Shown: positions 17,027 to 27,508 of the stretch, in pieces
Position numbering within the stretch: the stretch's first letter is position 1
Layout of the letters: each line of letters starts with the position of its first letter
NCBI RefSeq assembly: GCF_014836405.1
Contig: NZ_JACSQU010000001.1
Span: forward strand, 1,116,001 to 1,180,000
DNA from: Brevundimonas guildfordensis
GTDB taxonomy: Bacteria; Pseudomonadota; Alphaproteobacteria; Caulobacterales; Caulobacteraceae
Reading direction: 5' to 3'
DNA: 64,000 bases
Made by a program: the position numbers and the translations under genes
Notes under the pieces: model-generated
Told to the model about the DNA's origin: nothing
The model's input: the letters and a program-made list of their open reading frames with translations, nothing else
Databases searched by the model: none

Positions 17027-19027
17027 TCAGGCCGCGTCCGCCGCCTTCACCACAGCCAGCACCGCGCCGTCCGTGACCTGATCGCCGACCGCAACGTTGA
17101 ATTCGGCAACCACGCCGTCGAAAGGCGCGGTCAGGGCGTGCTCCATCTTCATGGCCTCCAGCACCACGACTGGCTGGCCCTTGGCGACGGCATCCCCGGC
17201 CTTGACGGGCGCGGCGACGATCTTGCCCGGCATGGGGGCGCGGAGGCCGCCGTCGGAGACGGAGCCGCCCACCGGCCCGCTGGACTTGCGGCGGTGGAAC
17301 TCGACCACGTCGCCGCCGTCGAACACCAGCACCCGCCCGGCGTCGGGCGACAGGGTGCTGACCACCTCGCCGTCCACCACAACCACGCCCGGCTCGCCAT
17401 AGATCTGGGCCGAGCCGAAATCGCCGTTCACCGTGAAGCTGGACGAGCGGGCGTACCAGCCCGGCTCGCCCGACAGGGTCAGGGCATGGGCCGCGCCGTC
17501 ATGATGGACCGCCGTATGCGCCTGGGGCGCCGCGTTCAGGCGGAAACCGAACAGCCCCGCGCGAGCGGGCGCCAGCACATTGTCCGGCGCGTCAAAGGCG
17601 GCGGCGTCCGCCTCCAGCCCGATCTGCCCGGCCGCAGCAGCCAGAGCGCGAGCGGAAACCTGAGCCGGGGCGATCAGCGCCCCCTCCTCCGCCGCGATGA
17701 ACCCCGTGTCCACGTCGCCCGCGACGAAGCGCGGATGATCCAGACAACGCGCCATGAAGCCGGCGTTGGTCTTCACCGGCCAGACCTCGACCTCGCGGCA
17801 GGCGTCGGCCAGACGGGCGGCGGCAGCTTCGCGGCTGTCTTCGTGGACGATCAGCTTGGCGATCATCGGGTCGTAGAACTGGCTGACCTCGCCGCCCTGC
17901 ATCACGCCGGTGTCGACGCGGATGTCGTCCGGCAGGACGAAGTGATCCAGCCGCCCGATCGACGGCAAGAAGCCGTTAGCCGGATCCTCGGCGTAGAGGC
18001 GGGCCTCCATCGCCCAGCCCTTCATCGGAATGTCTTCCTGCGCCAGCGGGATCGGCTGGCCCGCCGCGACGCGCAACTGCCATTCGACCAGATCGACGCC
18101 GGTGATGGCCTCGGTCACCGGGTGTTCGACCTGCAGCCGGGTGTTCATCTCCATGAACCAGATGCGGTCGGCCTTCAGCCCATCCGACGCGTCGGCGATG
18201 AACTCGATGGTGCCTGCGCCCTGATAGTCCACGGCCTTGGCGGCGCGCACGGCGGCGGCGGTGACGGCGTCGCGCGTGGCCTGATCCATGCCCGGCGCGG
18301 GCGCCTCTTCGATCACCTTCTGGTGGCGGCGTTGCAGCGAGCAATCGCGCTCATGCAGATGGACGACTTTCCCGTGGCTGTCGCCGAAGACCTGAACCTC
18401 GATGTGGCGCGGGCGGGTGATGTAGCTCTCGATCAGCACGCGCGGATCGCCGAAGGACGACTGGCCCTCGCGCTGCGCCGAAGCCAGTCCCTCGGCGAAG
18501 TCCTCAGCCCGGTCGACCTTGCGCATCCCCTTGCCGCCGCCGCCCGCGACCGCCTTGATCAGGACCGGGAAGCCGATGCGGTTCGCCTCGGCCGTCAGGG
18601 TCTCCAGCGACTGGTCCTCGCCCTGATAGCCGGGCGTGACGGGCACTCCCGCCTCGATCATCAGCTTCTTGGCCGCATCCTTCAGGCCCATGGCGCGGAT
18701 CGAGGACGGCTTGGGGCCGATCCAGACGATGCCTGCCGCCGCCACCGCCTCGGCGAAGTCGGCGTTCTCGGACAGGAAGCCATAGCCAGGGTGGATGGCT
18801 TCCGCCCCCGTCGCCTTGGCCGCCGCCAGCACCTTGGCCGCATCCAGATAGGATTCGCGCGCCGCCGCCGGGCCGATCAGCACCGCTTCATCCGCCTCGC
18901 GCACATGCAGGGCGTCGGCGTCGGCTTCGGAATAGACGGCGATGGTGCGCAGGCCCATGCGGCGGGCGGTGCGGAAGACGCGGCAGGCGATCTCGCCGCG
19001 ATTGGCGACCAGGACGGACTTGAACAT
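17027..19027 (-). CDS. mccA: 3-Methylcrotonyl-CoA carboxylase, biotin-containing alpha subunit
   Basis: Carboxylates biotin with ATP and bicarbonate in leucine degradation. 666 residues: biotin carboxylase domain (about 1-445, from MFKSVLVANRGEIACRVFRT, with GGGGKGMR and EMNTRLQVEHPVTE), a linker/BT domain, and a C-terminal biotinyl domain with the EAMKM site (Lys627). The neighbouring methylglutaconyl-CoA hydratase-like gene and carboxyltransferase point to the methylcrotonyl-CoA enzyme, not propionyl- or acetyl-CoA carboxylase. It is the last gene of a three-gene minus-strand unit, nine bases after the hydratase. Confidence 0.88.
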   Translation of the reverse strand: MFKSVLVANRGEIACRVFRTARRMGLRTIAVYSEADADALHVREADEAVLIGPAAARESYLDAAKVLAAAKATGAEAIHPGYGFLSENADFAEAVAAAGIVWIGPKPSSIRAMGLKDAAKKLMIEAGVPVTPGYQGEDQSLETLTAEANRIGFPVLIKAVAGGGGKGMRKVDRAEDFAEGLASAQREGQSSFGDPRVLIESYITRPRHIEVQVFGDSHGKVVHLHERDCSLQRRHQKVIEEAPAPGMDQATRDAVTAAAVRAAKAVDYQGAGTIEFIADASDGLKADRIWFMEMNTRLQVEHPVTEAITGVDLVEWQLRVAAGQPIPLAQEDIPMKGWAMEARLYAEDPANGFLPSIGRLDHFVLPDDIRVDTGVMQGGEVSQFYDPMIAKLIVHEDSREAAAARLADACREVEVWPVKTNAGFMARCLDHPRFVAGDVDTGFIAAEEGALIAPAQVSARALAAAAGQIGLEADAAAFDAPDNVLAPARAGLFGFRLNAAPQAHTAVHHDGAAHALTLSGEPGWYARSSSFTVNGDFGSAQIYGEPGVVVVDGEVVSTLSPDAGRVLVFDGGDVVEFHRRKSSGPVGGSVSDGGLRAPMPGKIVAAPVKAGDAVAKGQPVVVLEAMKMEHALTAPFDGVVAEFNVAVGDQVTDGAVLAVVKAADAA

Positions 19028-19036
19028 ACGGCTACC

Positions 19037-19939
19037 TTATTGCGCCCAGTTCGGCGCGCGCTTGTCGAGGAAGGCACGCACGCCCTCCTGGCCCTCGGCC
19101 GAGACGCGGGCGCGGGCGATGCGCTTGGCGGTCTCTTCCAGCAGACGGTTGTCGATATCCTCGCCTGCGACGTCGTTCACCAGCCGCTTGGCGTCGCCCA
19201 TCGCGCCCGGCGCATTCGCCGACAAGCTGTCGGTCAGCATGGAGATGAACTCCTCCACCGAACCTTCCGGCAGCACCATGTCGATCAACCCCGCATGGGC
19301 GGCGTAGTCGGCGTCGAAGATGTTGGCCGTCAGGAACAGCTGGCGCGCGCGGCGCGCGCCGACCGCCTCGATGACATAGGGGGCGATGGTCGCCGGGATC
19401 AGGCCCAGCTTTACCTCCGAGAAGGCAAAGCGCGTCCCCTCGACGGCCACGGCCATGTCGCAGGCGGCGACGATGCCCGCTCCGCCGCCCATGGCCGCAC
19501 CCTCGACCAGGGCCACCGTCAGCGCCGGCACGTCGTGCAGGGCCTTGAGCATCTTGGCCAGGCCCATGGCGTCGTCGCGGTTATCGCTTTCGGACCAGTC
19601 CGCGGCGTCGCGCATCCAGGTCAGGTCAGCGCCCGCGCTGAACGTCCCGCCCGCGCCGCGGATGAAGACCACGCGCACCCGGTCGGCGCCGTGCAGGGTC
19701 TCGAAGGCCTCATACAGGGCGGCGATGGTCGCCGCGTCGAAGGCGTTCTTCTTCTGCGGCCGGTTGATGGTGATGAAGACCACCCCGTCGGCCGTGGCGT
19801 CGATCTGCACCAGGTCGTCGTTCGCATCCGGCGCCGGATCCGCGACAAAAGGATGGGCGATGGCGTTCATCTCCGCCGCCTCGGCGTCGGTGATGTCCAG
19901 GGCGTTCAGCTCGTCTTCGGTGGGCTTCTGGTCGGTCAT
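19037..19939 (-). CDS. Enoyl-CoA hydratase family, probable 3-methylglutaconyl-CoA hydratase
   Basis: Crotonase-fold protein of 300 residues. The core starts near residue 45 (VQIDATADGVVFITINRP) and has the oxyanion-hole segments AGADLTWM and EGAAMGGGAGIVAACD. It lies between the two methylcrotonyl-CoA carboxylase subunit genes, which supports the next step of leucine breakdown (3-methylglutaconyl-CoA to HMG-CoA). ATG 19939 is taken because AGGAG lies six bases before it. Oddity: an acidic N-terminal extension of about 44 residues (rich in Asp, Glu, Ala) not found in typical crotonases, which run near 260 residues. Confidence 0.82.
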   Translation of the reverse strand: MTDQKPTEDELNALDITDAEAAEMNAIAHPFVADPAPDANDDLVQIDATADGVVFITINRPQKKNAFDAATIAALYEAFETLHGADRVRVVFIRGAGGTFSAGADLTWMRDAADWSESDNRDDAMGLAKMLKALHDVPALTVALVEGAAMGGGAGIVAACDMAVAVEGTRFAFSEVKLGLIPATIAPYVIEAVGARRARQLFLTANIFDADYAAHAGLIDMVLPEGSVEEFISMLTDSLSANAPGAMGDAKRLVNDVAGEDIDNRLLEETAKRIARARVSAEGQEGVRAFLDKRAPNWAQ

Positions 19940-19998
19940 GGTCGGCTCCTTGCCGAAGTGAAACGCGGCAGTACGGCTTTGGTGCAGGCTTTCGCCGG

Positions 19999-21591
<1,593 letters not shown>

Positions 21592-21670
21592 GCCCAAGGT
21601 TTAGGAGGCTTCCGTCTCCGGGGGAAGCCGTTCGGTTCACTGAAGACGAAATCCGCTATATCTCCCCTTC

Positions 21671-23530
21671 ATGGCCCCGCTTCGACCGGACACCCTCGCC
21701 GCCGCCCTGACCCGCGCCTTCGAGGGCGCGCAGGACAGCCGCGCCAGTTGGTTCGCTCTGACGCGGGGCGAGCGATTGTTTTCCGCCGCCGATAGGGCCG
21801 ACACCCTCTATCTGCTGCGCGCCGGGCGACTGGGCGTCTTCCGTCGCGACGACGGCCGCGTCCCCCAGATGATCGCCGTCATCAAGCCGGGCGAGCCGGT
21901 CGGCGAACTGGCGATGCTGGCGGGGACCTCGCACATGTCCGACGTGACGGCCCTGCGCGACAGCGACGTGCTGGCCCTGCCGCGCGAGGCCTTCTTCGAC
22001 GCCGCGCGCAATGATCCGCTTCTGATGTCCGAACTGGGTCAGATCATGCTGACCCGCGCGCGCGAGCGCGGCGGCGGGACCGAGCCCAACGTCTTCGGAT
22101 TCGTCGCGGCCCGCGACAAGCCCGTCAGGGCCTTCGTTGAGCGCATCGCCCGTGCGGTGGAGGCCCAGGGCTGCACCTGCCACGTTATCGACAGCTCGGC
22201 CCTGACGTCGGCGGCGGAGTGGTTCTCACGCGTCGAGGACGCCCACGATTACGTCCTCTACGTCGCCGAGGCGGACGAGCCGAACTGGGCCGTCCTGTGT
22301 GCGCGCCAGGTCGATCGGTTGTTCCTGGTCGGAGCAGCCGACCGACCGCCGCCCCCTGCCCCGCCTGTCGCCGATGCGTGGGATGACGCGGGCCAGCGCA
22401 CCGACCTGATCCTGCTGCGCGACCCTCGGATGCCGCGCCCCAGCAACACCCGCGCCTGGCTGGACGTGCTGAAGCCGGGCCGCTGGTTTCACGCGGTCGA
22501 GGGCCTGTTCGACGACACCGCGCGGATCGCGCGGCTGATCACCGGCTCTTCGGTCGGGGTGGTGTTATCGGGCGGCGGCGCGCGCGCCTATGCCCACATC
22601 GGCGTGCTCAAGGCCCTGCGCGAGGCGGGTACGCCCATCGACTTCATCGGCGGCGCCTCCATGGGGGCGGTCATCGGCGCCGGCCCCGCTCTCGGCTGGT
22701 CCGACGAGGAGTTGGAGCATCACATCCGCCAGGCCTTCGTCCTGTCCGACCCTCTGGCGGATATCGCCCCGCCCATCATCGCCATGACTCACGCCCGCAA
22801 GGTCAAGGCGCTGATGAAGGAGGCCTTCGGCGACGTGCAGATGGAAGACATGCTGCTGCCCTTCTTCGCCGTCTCGACCAATCTGACGGCGGGCAAGCTG
22901 GAGGTGCACCGCGAGGGCACGCTACGCCACGCCCTGCGCGCCTCCATCTCCATCCCCGGCGTCATGCCGCCTGTGGTGATGAACGGCCAGGTGCTGGTCG
23001 ACGGGGCCGTTCTGCGAAACTTCCCCAGCGACGTGATGCGACGGCTGAACAGCGGCCCGGTCGTCGGCGTCGACGTGTCCCAGTCACGCGGCGTGGACGC
23101 CAAGGCGCTCGAGAACCCGCCCTCGTGGTGGCGCTGGATAATGTCGGGTGCGTGGAAGCACGGCCCGCCGATCGTCTCCATCCTGATGCGCTCGGCCACC
23201 CTGTCGAGCGAGGCCGAGCGGATGCAGGCCCGCGCCGAGACGGATCTGCTGATCCTGCCGCCCTCTGACGGCGTCGATATGCGCGACTGGAAAGCCTTCG
23301 AGCCCGGCGTGGCCGCCGGCTATGAGGCGGCACGGGCTGCGCTGGAAAGCCTTAACGGCCCTGTCGAGACCCTTCACCGACGTCGCTTCTCCGGCGCGCC
23401 AGAAGAAACAATCGAGGAAATGGCAGAAGTGTCCTTCCCTCAGGACGTTTTGGAAACGCCTGGCCCAACACCTGGCCCAGGCGCATCAGGAAGGCGTCGA
23501 GGATGGCTGAGTCTTCGCAAAGCGCGGTGA
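21671..23530 (+). CDS. Patatin-like phospholipase with N-terminal cyclic-nucleotide-binding domain
   Basis: 619 residues. A cNMP-binding-type domain (about 15-125, with GELAMLAGTSHMSDVTALRDSDV), a middle domain resembling the NTE/RssA linker (140-285), and a patatin domain (about 295-480) with oxyanion loop GGGARA (301-306), nucleophile GASMG (Ser330) and catalytic Asp444 in LVDGAVL. This is the NTE-type architecture of serine lysophospholipases. The last 60 codons (23352-23530) lie antisense to the end of the methyltransferase gene, and the terminal residues (GPTPGPGASGRRRG) look unlike a folded domain, so the original stop may have been lost. Confidence 0.85.
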   Translation: MAPLRPDTLAAALTRAFEGAQDSRASWFALTRGERLFSAADRADTLYLLRAGRLGVFRRDDGRVPQMIAVIKPGEPVGELAMLAGTSHMSDVTALRDSDVLALPREAFFDAARNDPLLMSELGQIMLTRARERGGGTEPNVFGFVAARDKPVRAFVERIARAVEAQGCTCHVIDSSALTSAAEWFSRVEDAHDYVLYVAEADEPNWAVLCARQVDRLFLVGAADRPPPPAPPVADAWDDAGQRTDLILLRDPRMPRPSNTRAWLDVLKPGRWFHAVEGLFDDTARIARLITGSSVGVVLSGGGARAYAHIGVLKALREAGTPIDFIGGASMGAVIGAGPALGWSDEELEHHIRQAFVLSDPLADIAPPIIAMTHARKVKALMKEAFGDVQMEDMLLPFFAVSTNLTAGKLEVHREGTLRHALRASISIPGVMPPVVMNGQVLVDGAVLRNFPSDVMRRLNSGPVVGVDVSQSRGVDAKALENPPSWWRWIMSGAWKHGPPIVSILMRSATLSSEAERMQARAETDLLILPPSDGVDMRDWKAFEPGVAAGYEAARAALESLNGPVETLHRRRFSGAPEETIEEMAEVSFPQDVLETPGPTPGPGASGRRRGWLSLRKAR

Positions 23531-24170
23531 GATAGGGCCGCAGCGCGGTCCCCTTCATCCACTCCAGCACGGCGTCCTCGCCTTCAAGCACGTGCAGGTA
23601 GGTGGTCGACCAGATGTCCACGTCTTCGCAAAGGTCCGCCACAGCGTCGTAATAGCCCTCTGCCGCCAGCAGAGGCTGGATAGTGTCCACGCCTTTCAGT
23701 CGCGCGCGCCACGGGCCGTCGGCCGCAGTCTGACGCATCAGAGCGTGATGGCGCGTCTCCCAAGCCATCGGCATCTGCACCGCCAGAACGCCGCCCGGGG
23801 CCAAAACTGCCGCCAGGCGTCGAAAAAGATTCGCGTGATCAGACGCCCATTGCAGCGAAGCGTTGGCCAGGATCAGATCGACCGGAGCCTCGGGCTCCCA
23901 CATCTGCAGATCGCCCAGGACCCAGTCCACCGCATCGGGCAGACTGCGCGCCTGCTCCAGCATAGCCGCGCTGGAATCTAGGCCATGGACCCGCGCGCCC
24001 GGCCAGCGTCGTTTCAGCAACGCCGCGTGTCGCCCTGTCCCGCAGCCGATGTCCCAGACCTCATGCGGATCCAGATCGCGCGGCAGCTGCGCTAGCAAGT
24101 CGATGACCGCGCGATCGCGCTGGCGCTCGAAACGGTTGTATTGCTGGGGGTCCCACGCCGGCGACGTCAT
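23352..24170 (-). CDS. tam: Trans-aconitate 2-methyltransferase
   Basis: SAM-dependent enzyme that methylates trans-aconitate, detoxifying an aconitase inhibitor. 272 residues. SAM motif I is VWDIGCGTGRHAALL, motif II is GLDSSAAML, and LGDLQMWEP and LANASLQW follow; PMAWETRHHALMR and LPFPRLFLLARR near the end are typical of Tam. The reading runs about 15 residues past the normal family end and overlaps the patatin gene tail to tail by 179 bases. ATG 24170 fits the family N-terminus (WDPQQYNRFERQRDRA). Confidence 0.85.
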   Translation of the reverse strand: MTSPAWDPQQYNRFERQRDRAVIDLLAQLPRDLDPHEVWDIGCGTGRHAALLKRRWPGARVHGLDSSAAMLEQARSLPDAVDWVLGDLQMWEPEAPVDLILANASLQWASDHANLFRRLAAVLAPGGVLAVQMPMAWETRHHALMRQTAADGPWRARLKGVDTIQPLLAAEGYYDAVADLCEDVDIWSTTYLHVLEGEDAVLEWMKGTALRPYLTALCEDSAILDAFLMRLGQVLGQAFPKRPEGRTLLPFPRLFLLARRRSDVGEGSRQGR

Positions 24171-24216
24171 CGTCGTTATTCTCCCTCGACCATCGCGAAA
24201 GCGATTCGAGGGAGAA

Positions 24217-24293
24217 TGGTACAGCCTCTCAGGATTGAACTGAGGACCTCCGGCTCCACAAACCGGCGCTCTAACCAGCTGAGCTAAGGCTGC
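24217..24293 (-). tRNA. tRNA-His (anticodon GTG) without the extra 5' G
   Basis: Minus-strand cloverleaf: acceptor GCAGCCT with AGGCTGT (first pair G-U), anticodon loop TTTGTGG (GTG), T-loop GTTCAATCC, encoded CCA. The base before position 1 is T, so no encoded G-1, and the discriminator is A, not the usual C73. This matches the known tRNA-His of a branch of Alphaproteobacteria including Caulobacter. Confidence 0.92.
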
Positions 24294-24385
24294 ACATCTC
24301 TGCGCGAGGGCGGTTCTCTAGCGGGCCTCGCCGCCGGGGGCAAGCGGCCTTTTCGCCCTCGCGAAGAATTTATGTTTGATCCCCG

Positions 24386-25144
24386 TCAGTTCCAGCCGCG
24401 GCTGGCGATATATTGCTGCAACTGGGTGATCCGCGTCTCATCAGACGGGTGGGTCGAGGCGAACTCAGGCGTCCCGGACTGACGCCCAGCCGCCATGGTT
24501 CGCCACAGCGTCAACGACTCGGACGGCTTGTAGCCGGCCGCCGCCATGTAATCGACGCCCAGCCGGTCCGCCTCCAGCTCATGGCTGCGCGAGAATGGCA
24601 GCAGCACGCCTAACTGCGCGCCAAGACCGCCAAAGGCCTGCACCGCTTGGCCGTAATCCCCTGCCCGGCTCTGCACGGCGCCCAGCACCAGACCCGTTGT
24701 CTGCGTCGTCGAGGCCCGTTCGGCCGCATGGCGTGCGACAACGTGGCCGACCTCGTGGCCGATCACGGCCGCCAGCTGATCGTCGTTCTTGGCGATGGCG
24801 AGCAGCCCCGTCGTCACGCCCATATGGCCGGACGGCAGCACGAAAGCGTTCGGGGTGGCGTTGTCGAACACCGCGTAGTCCCAGTGACGGTTGGTCAGGT
24901 TGGCCGCCTGGACGATGCGATCCCCAACGCGACGAACGCGCGCGTTCTGGGCTGCGTTGTTCGACACCTTCTGGGTCTTCAGGGTCTCGGCCCAGGCGGC
25001 CTGCGACTGCTGGATAAGGGCGCTGTCGTCCATCAGCACGAACTGGCTTCGGCCCAGCGCCTCATTATAGGCGCAGGCTCCGATGCCGGCGCCGAAAACG
25101 CTCGCACCAATGGCCAGAGCAACGAGGATGGGTTTGTGGGACAT
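24386..25144 (-). CDS. M48-family metalloprotease lipoprotein
   Basis: 252 residues from ATG 25144. The N-terminus has a hydrophobic signal ending GIGAC (Cys24), a probable lipoprotein site. The zinc site is HEVGH (130-134), with the third ligand Glu in SRSHELEAD further on. The protease domain spans about 60-230, and the C-terminal segment FASTHPSDETRI is also typical of M48B periplasmic proteases such as LoiP/YggG and BepA, which police outer-membrane proteins. An upstream in-frame start (25201) would put 19 residues before the signal and is less likely. Confidence 0.88.
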   Translation of the reverse strand: MSHKPILVALAIGASVFGAGIGACAYNEALGRSQFVLMDDSALIQQSQAAWAETLKTQKVSNNAAQNARVRRVGDRIVQAANLTNRHWDYAVFDNATPNAFVLPSGHMGVTTGLLAIAKNDDQLAAVIGHEVGHVVARHAAERASTTQTTGLVLGAVQSRAGDYGQAVQAFGGLGAQLGVLLPFSRSHELEADRLGVDYMAAAGYKPSESLTLWRTMAAGRQSGTPEFASTHPSDETRITQLQQYIASRGWN

Positions 25145-25371
25145 GGGGCCTCCAGACAGCATTCTGGTCCCATAATGCACAGCCTGTCCGAAGGGCTCCA
25201 TCTCTGGCGATCTTATCCCGCCGTCTCGGAAGGGGCCTGCGGCTCCAAAGGGCGGTCACCATGCCGCGCGCCCCCCGCGCTTGGTCTGCTTGACAGCTGC
25301 CCGCGCGGTACGATTTCGCGGGCCCGGCAAATCTCAGCCGGGACCCGCAGGGTCTCTTGCAACCACGCAAC

Positions 25372-25404
25372 AAAAAACGCCCCGAGGCGAAACCTCGAGG
25401 CGTT
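25372..25404 (-). terminator. Terminator of the exbB-exbD-tonB unit
   Basis: On the minus strand an 11-bp stem with one mismatch (25376-25387 with 25393-25404) is followed by six Ts (25377-25372). It begins 27 bases after the tonB stop. Confidence 0.8.
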
Positions 25405-25430
25405 TCTTTTGTTTCGATGCGATCGCTCGC

Positions 25431-26159
25431 TTAGTCCAGGTTAAACGGCACCCGGACCACGAACTTGGCGTTCGTTGCAGCGCCATCGACCGTGCGGGGC
25501 GAAAGTTGCCCGCGCTGGACGATGCGAACCGCGGCGGCGCCGAAGCCCATGCCCGACGGCTCTTCCGAGACGACACGACAGGCTTCCGGACGACCGCTCG
25601 GGGTCACCGTACATTCGACCGTGGCCGAACCACCCACGCCGCGATCAAGAGCGCGCTGCGGGAAGTCCCGTTCGGTCGGACGCGGCGGGCGAGCCCACTG
25701 CGGGTTGGTGATCACCGAAGGACGCGGCGGCGCGGGCGGCGCCGGCGGAGGCGGAGGACCCGGGACGATCACGGGCGGGCCCGTGTATTCGACGCGGTCT
25801 TCCTTCTTCGTCGGCTCGATCGGCAAGGTCACCGGCGGCGGAGGCGCCGAGGTGTTGACGACCGGCTCGCGTACCTGAAGCTTCGGCGGCGGAGGCGTAT
25901 CCGGCGGCGGAGGCGGCGGCGGCGGAGGCGGAGGCGGCGGCGGCGGAGGCGCCATCAGCTCCACATCTACAGCCTCGTCCACATAGTTGAACTCTTGGAG
26001 TTCGAACTTGCTCTTGTAGAGGTAAAGACCCGCAAGAACGTGAACGGCGATCGAGATGCCGATTCCGACCATTGCGCCCGTCGAAAGTTTTTTCTTTCTC
26101 GGGGCGTCGAGCAGAGGGTCGCGATGCTCGCGATGTTCAGCAGTCATGCTTTGCGTCAC
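25431..26159 (-). CDS. tonB: Energy-transducing protein TonB
   Basis: Carries proton-motive energy from ExbBD to outer-membrane receptors. 242 residues: cytoplasmic N-terminus, one helix (about 29-49, with Ser and His as in TonB's SVCIH-like motif: ISIAVHVLAGLYLY), a periplasmic Pro-rich linker including 16 consecutive prolines, and a C-terminal TonB domain (about 160-240: FPQRALDRGVGGSATVECTV). A start five codons in (MTAEHREH) is possible. Downstream of exbB and exbD in the same direction, six bases from exbD, so one operon. The TonB-dependent receptor at 59.4 kb would depend on this or a similar system. Confidence 0.9.
   Translation of the reverse strand: MTQSMTAEHREHRDPLLDAPRKKKLSTGAMVGIGISIAVHVLAGLYLYKSKFELQEFNYVDEAVDVELMAPPPPPPPPPPPPPPPPDTPPPPKLQVREPVVNTSAPPPPVTLPIEPTKKEDRVEYTGPPVIVPGPPPPPAPPAPPRPSVITNPQWARPPRPTERDFPQRALDRGVGGSATVECTVTPSGRPEACRVVSEEPSGMGFGAAAVRIVQRGQLSPRTVDGAATNAKFVVRVPFNLD
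25903..25951. repeat. GGC/GGA triplet repeat encoding the TonB polyproline tract
   Basis: Low-complexity run of GGCGGC and GGCGGA units on the plus strand, read as CCG/CCT/CCC codons (16 prolines in a row) in tonB. It is a likely site for slippage-driven length change of the linker. Confidence 0.7.
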
Positions 26160-26165
26160 GCCCCC

Positions 26166-26597
26166 TTACGACAGATCTTCGCCAACCAGGGCGACACTGT
26201 AAAAACCATTGTCCTGCAGGGCGTTCATGACCTGCATGAAGTCCCCGTACCGCGTGTCCTGGTCGGCGCGGATGAAGATCCGCTCCTGGTCCGGGTCACG
26301 CGTTCCGATTTGGGACTTCAGGTCATCGCCCAAAGTGCCCACCGAGGTCCGGAAGTCGCCAATCCAAACTTCACCGCCATTCTGAACGGAGATGAAGATC
26401 GGCTTGGGAGGATTCGGAGCCGGCGGAGCGACGGCACGAGGAAGTTTCACCGGCACCGACACGGTGGCGAGCGGAGCCGCCACCATGAAGATGATGAGGA
26501 GAACGAGCATAATGTCCACGAAGGGTGTGACATTGATATCGCTGTTCGCCTCGACGGTGTACTTGCCGCCGCCGGAACCGGAAAGTTTGGCGGCCAT
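26166..26597 (-). CDS. exbD: Biopolymer transport protein ExbD
   Basis: 143 residues: short cytoplasmic N-terminus, one helix with the essential Asp (NVTPFVDIMLVLLIIFMVA), and a periplasmic domain (about 55-140) ending in GFYSVALVGED. The ExbB-ExbD motor uses proton flow at this Asp to energise TonB. Six bases separate it from tonB and five from exbB. TolR is the main alternative, but the adjacent tonB decides for ExbD. Confidence 0.9.
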   Translation of the reverse strand: MAAKLSGSGGGKYTVEANSDINVTPFVDIMLVLLIIFMVAAPLATVSVPVKLPRAVAPPAPNPPKPIFISVQNGGEVWIGDFRTSVGTLGDDLKSQIGTRDPDQERIFIRADQDTRYGDFMQVMNALQDNGFYSVALVGEDLS

Positions 26598-26602
26598 TCG
26601 TC

Positions 26603-27508
26603 TTACGCTCCCTTGTCGAGTTGACGCGAGATCGAGTTGATCAGCTCAGCGTTGAACCCGTCGGCGCGAGCGCCGTACGAAGCGATGCGGGTGTTGAAGT
26701 AGTTGTAGAAGATAACCGCCGGGATAGCCGCGAACAGGCCGATACCGGTGGCCAGCAGGGCTTCAGCGATACCCGGAGCAACGACGGCCAGGTTGGTGGT
26801 GTTCGATTCGGCGATGCCGATGAACGAGTTCATGATGCCGTACACGGTGCCGAACAGACCGATGAACGGACCACCCGAACCGACCGACGCCAGGAACTGC
26901 TGGCCGCCCGACAGACGGATGCCCAGGCCGCCTTGCACAGCGCCGATAGCGTTGTTGGCGCGATCGATCGTCGAACCGCGGTGAACGCCAGCGACGTCCA
27001 GACCGGCTTGACGCGACAGTTCGACTTCGCCGGTAGCGGCGGCGGCCATGTCGGCCAGCGGGTTGCCGTCGAACTCTTCCGAGGTGGCCAGGCGACGGAT
27101 GTCAGCCAGGGTACGAGCACCGCGGTACTCTTCCAGGAAGCGGTTGGTCTTTTTGTTCAGCGAGCTGAACTCGACCAGTTTGATGAGCAGCAGCGTCCAG
27201 GAGAAAATCGAGGCCAGGACCAGGCCAGCCATCACGACCTTAACGACCGGGTGCGCCATCATGAACATGGCGATCGGGGTCAGGCTCGTGCCGCCATGGC
27301 CTTCTGCAGCGGCTTCTTCAGGGGCAGCGGCGTCAGCCGCCGGAGCAGCAGCATCGGCGGCCGGGGCGGCGGCGTCAGCTGCGGCGGGCGCCGAAGCGGC
27401 GGCCGGAGCGGCCGGAGCGGCAGCGTCCTGCGCCAGAACCGGCGAGCTCGCCATCAGGACGGCGGCGCCGGCCAGTGCGAGGAGGATATTCGTCTTCTTA
27501 TCGAGCAT
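26603..27508 (-). CDS. exbB: ExbB-type proton channel with exported Ala/Pro-rich N-terminus
   Basis: 301 residues. A signal peptide (about 1-26, VLAQ cleavage) and an Ala/Pro/Asp-rich repeat region (27-75, units of PAADAA) precede the MotA/TolQ/ExbB domain with three helices (about 88-118, 200-225, 240-270). GPFIGLFGTVYGIMNSFIGIA and ALLATGIGLFAAIPAV are the conserved pore helices. ExbB proteins with such a cleaved, extended N-terminus are known in other proteobacteria. First gene of exbB-exbD-tonB. Confidence 0.9.
   Translation of the reverse strand: MLDKKTNILLALAGAAVLMASSPVLAQDAAAPAAPAAASAPAAADAAAPAADAAAPAADAAAPEEAAAEGHGGTSLTPIAMFMMAHPVVKVVMAGLVLASIFSWTLLLIKLVEFSSLNKKTNRFLEEYRGARTLADIRRLATSEEFDGNPLADMAAAATGEVELSRQAGLDVAGVHRGSTIDRANNAIGAVQGGLGIRLSGGQQFLASVGSGGPFIGLFGTVYGIMNSFIGIAESNTTNLAVVAPGIAEALLATGIGLFAAIPAVIFYNYFNTRIASYGARADGFNAELINSISRQLDKGA

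Noticed and set aside
25903-25951. Regular GGC/GGA repeat considered as a CRISPR or tandem array
   Set aside because: No spacers; it is simply the codon run for the TonB polyproline linker.
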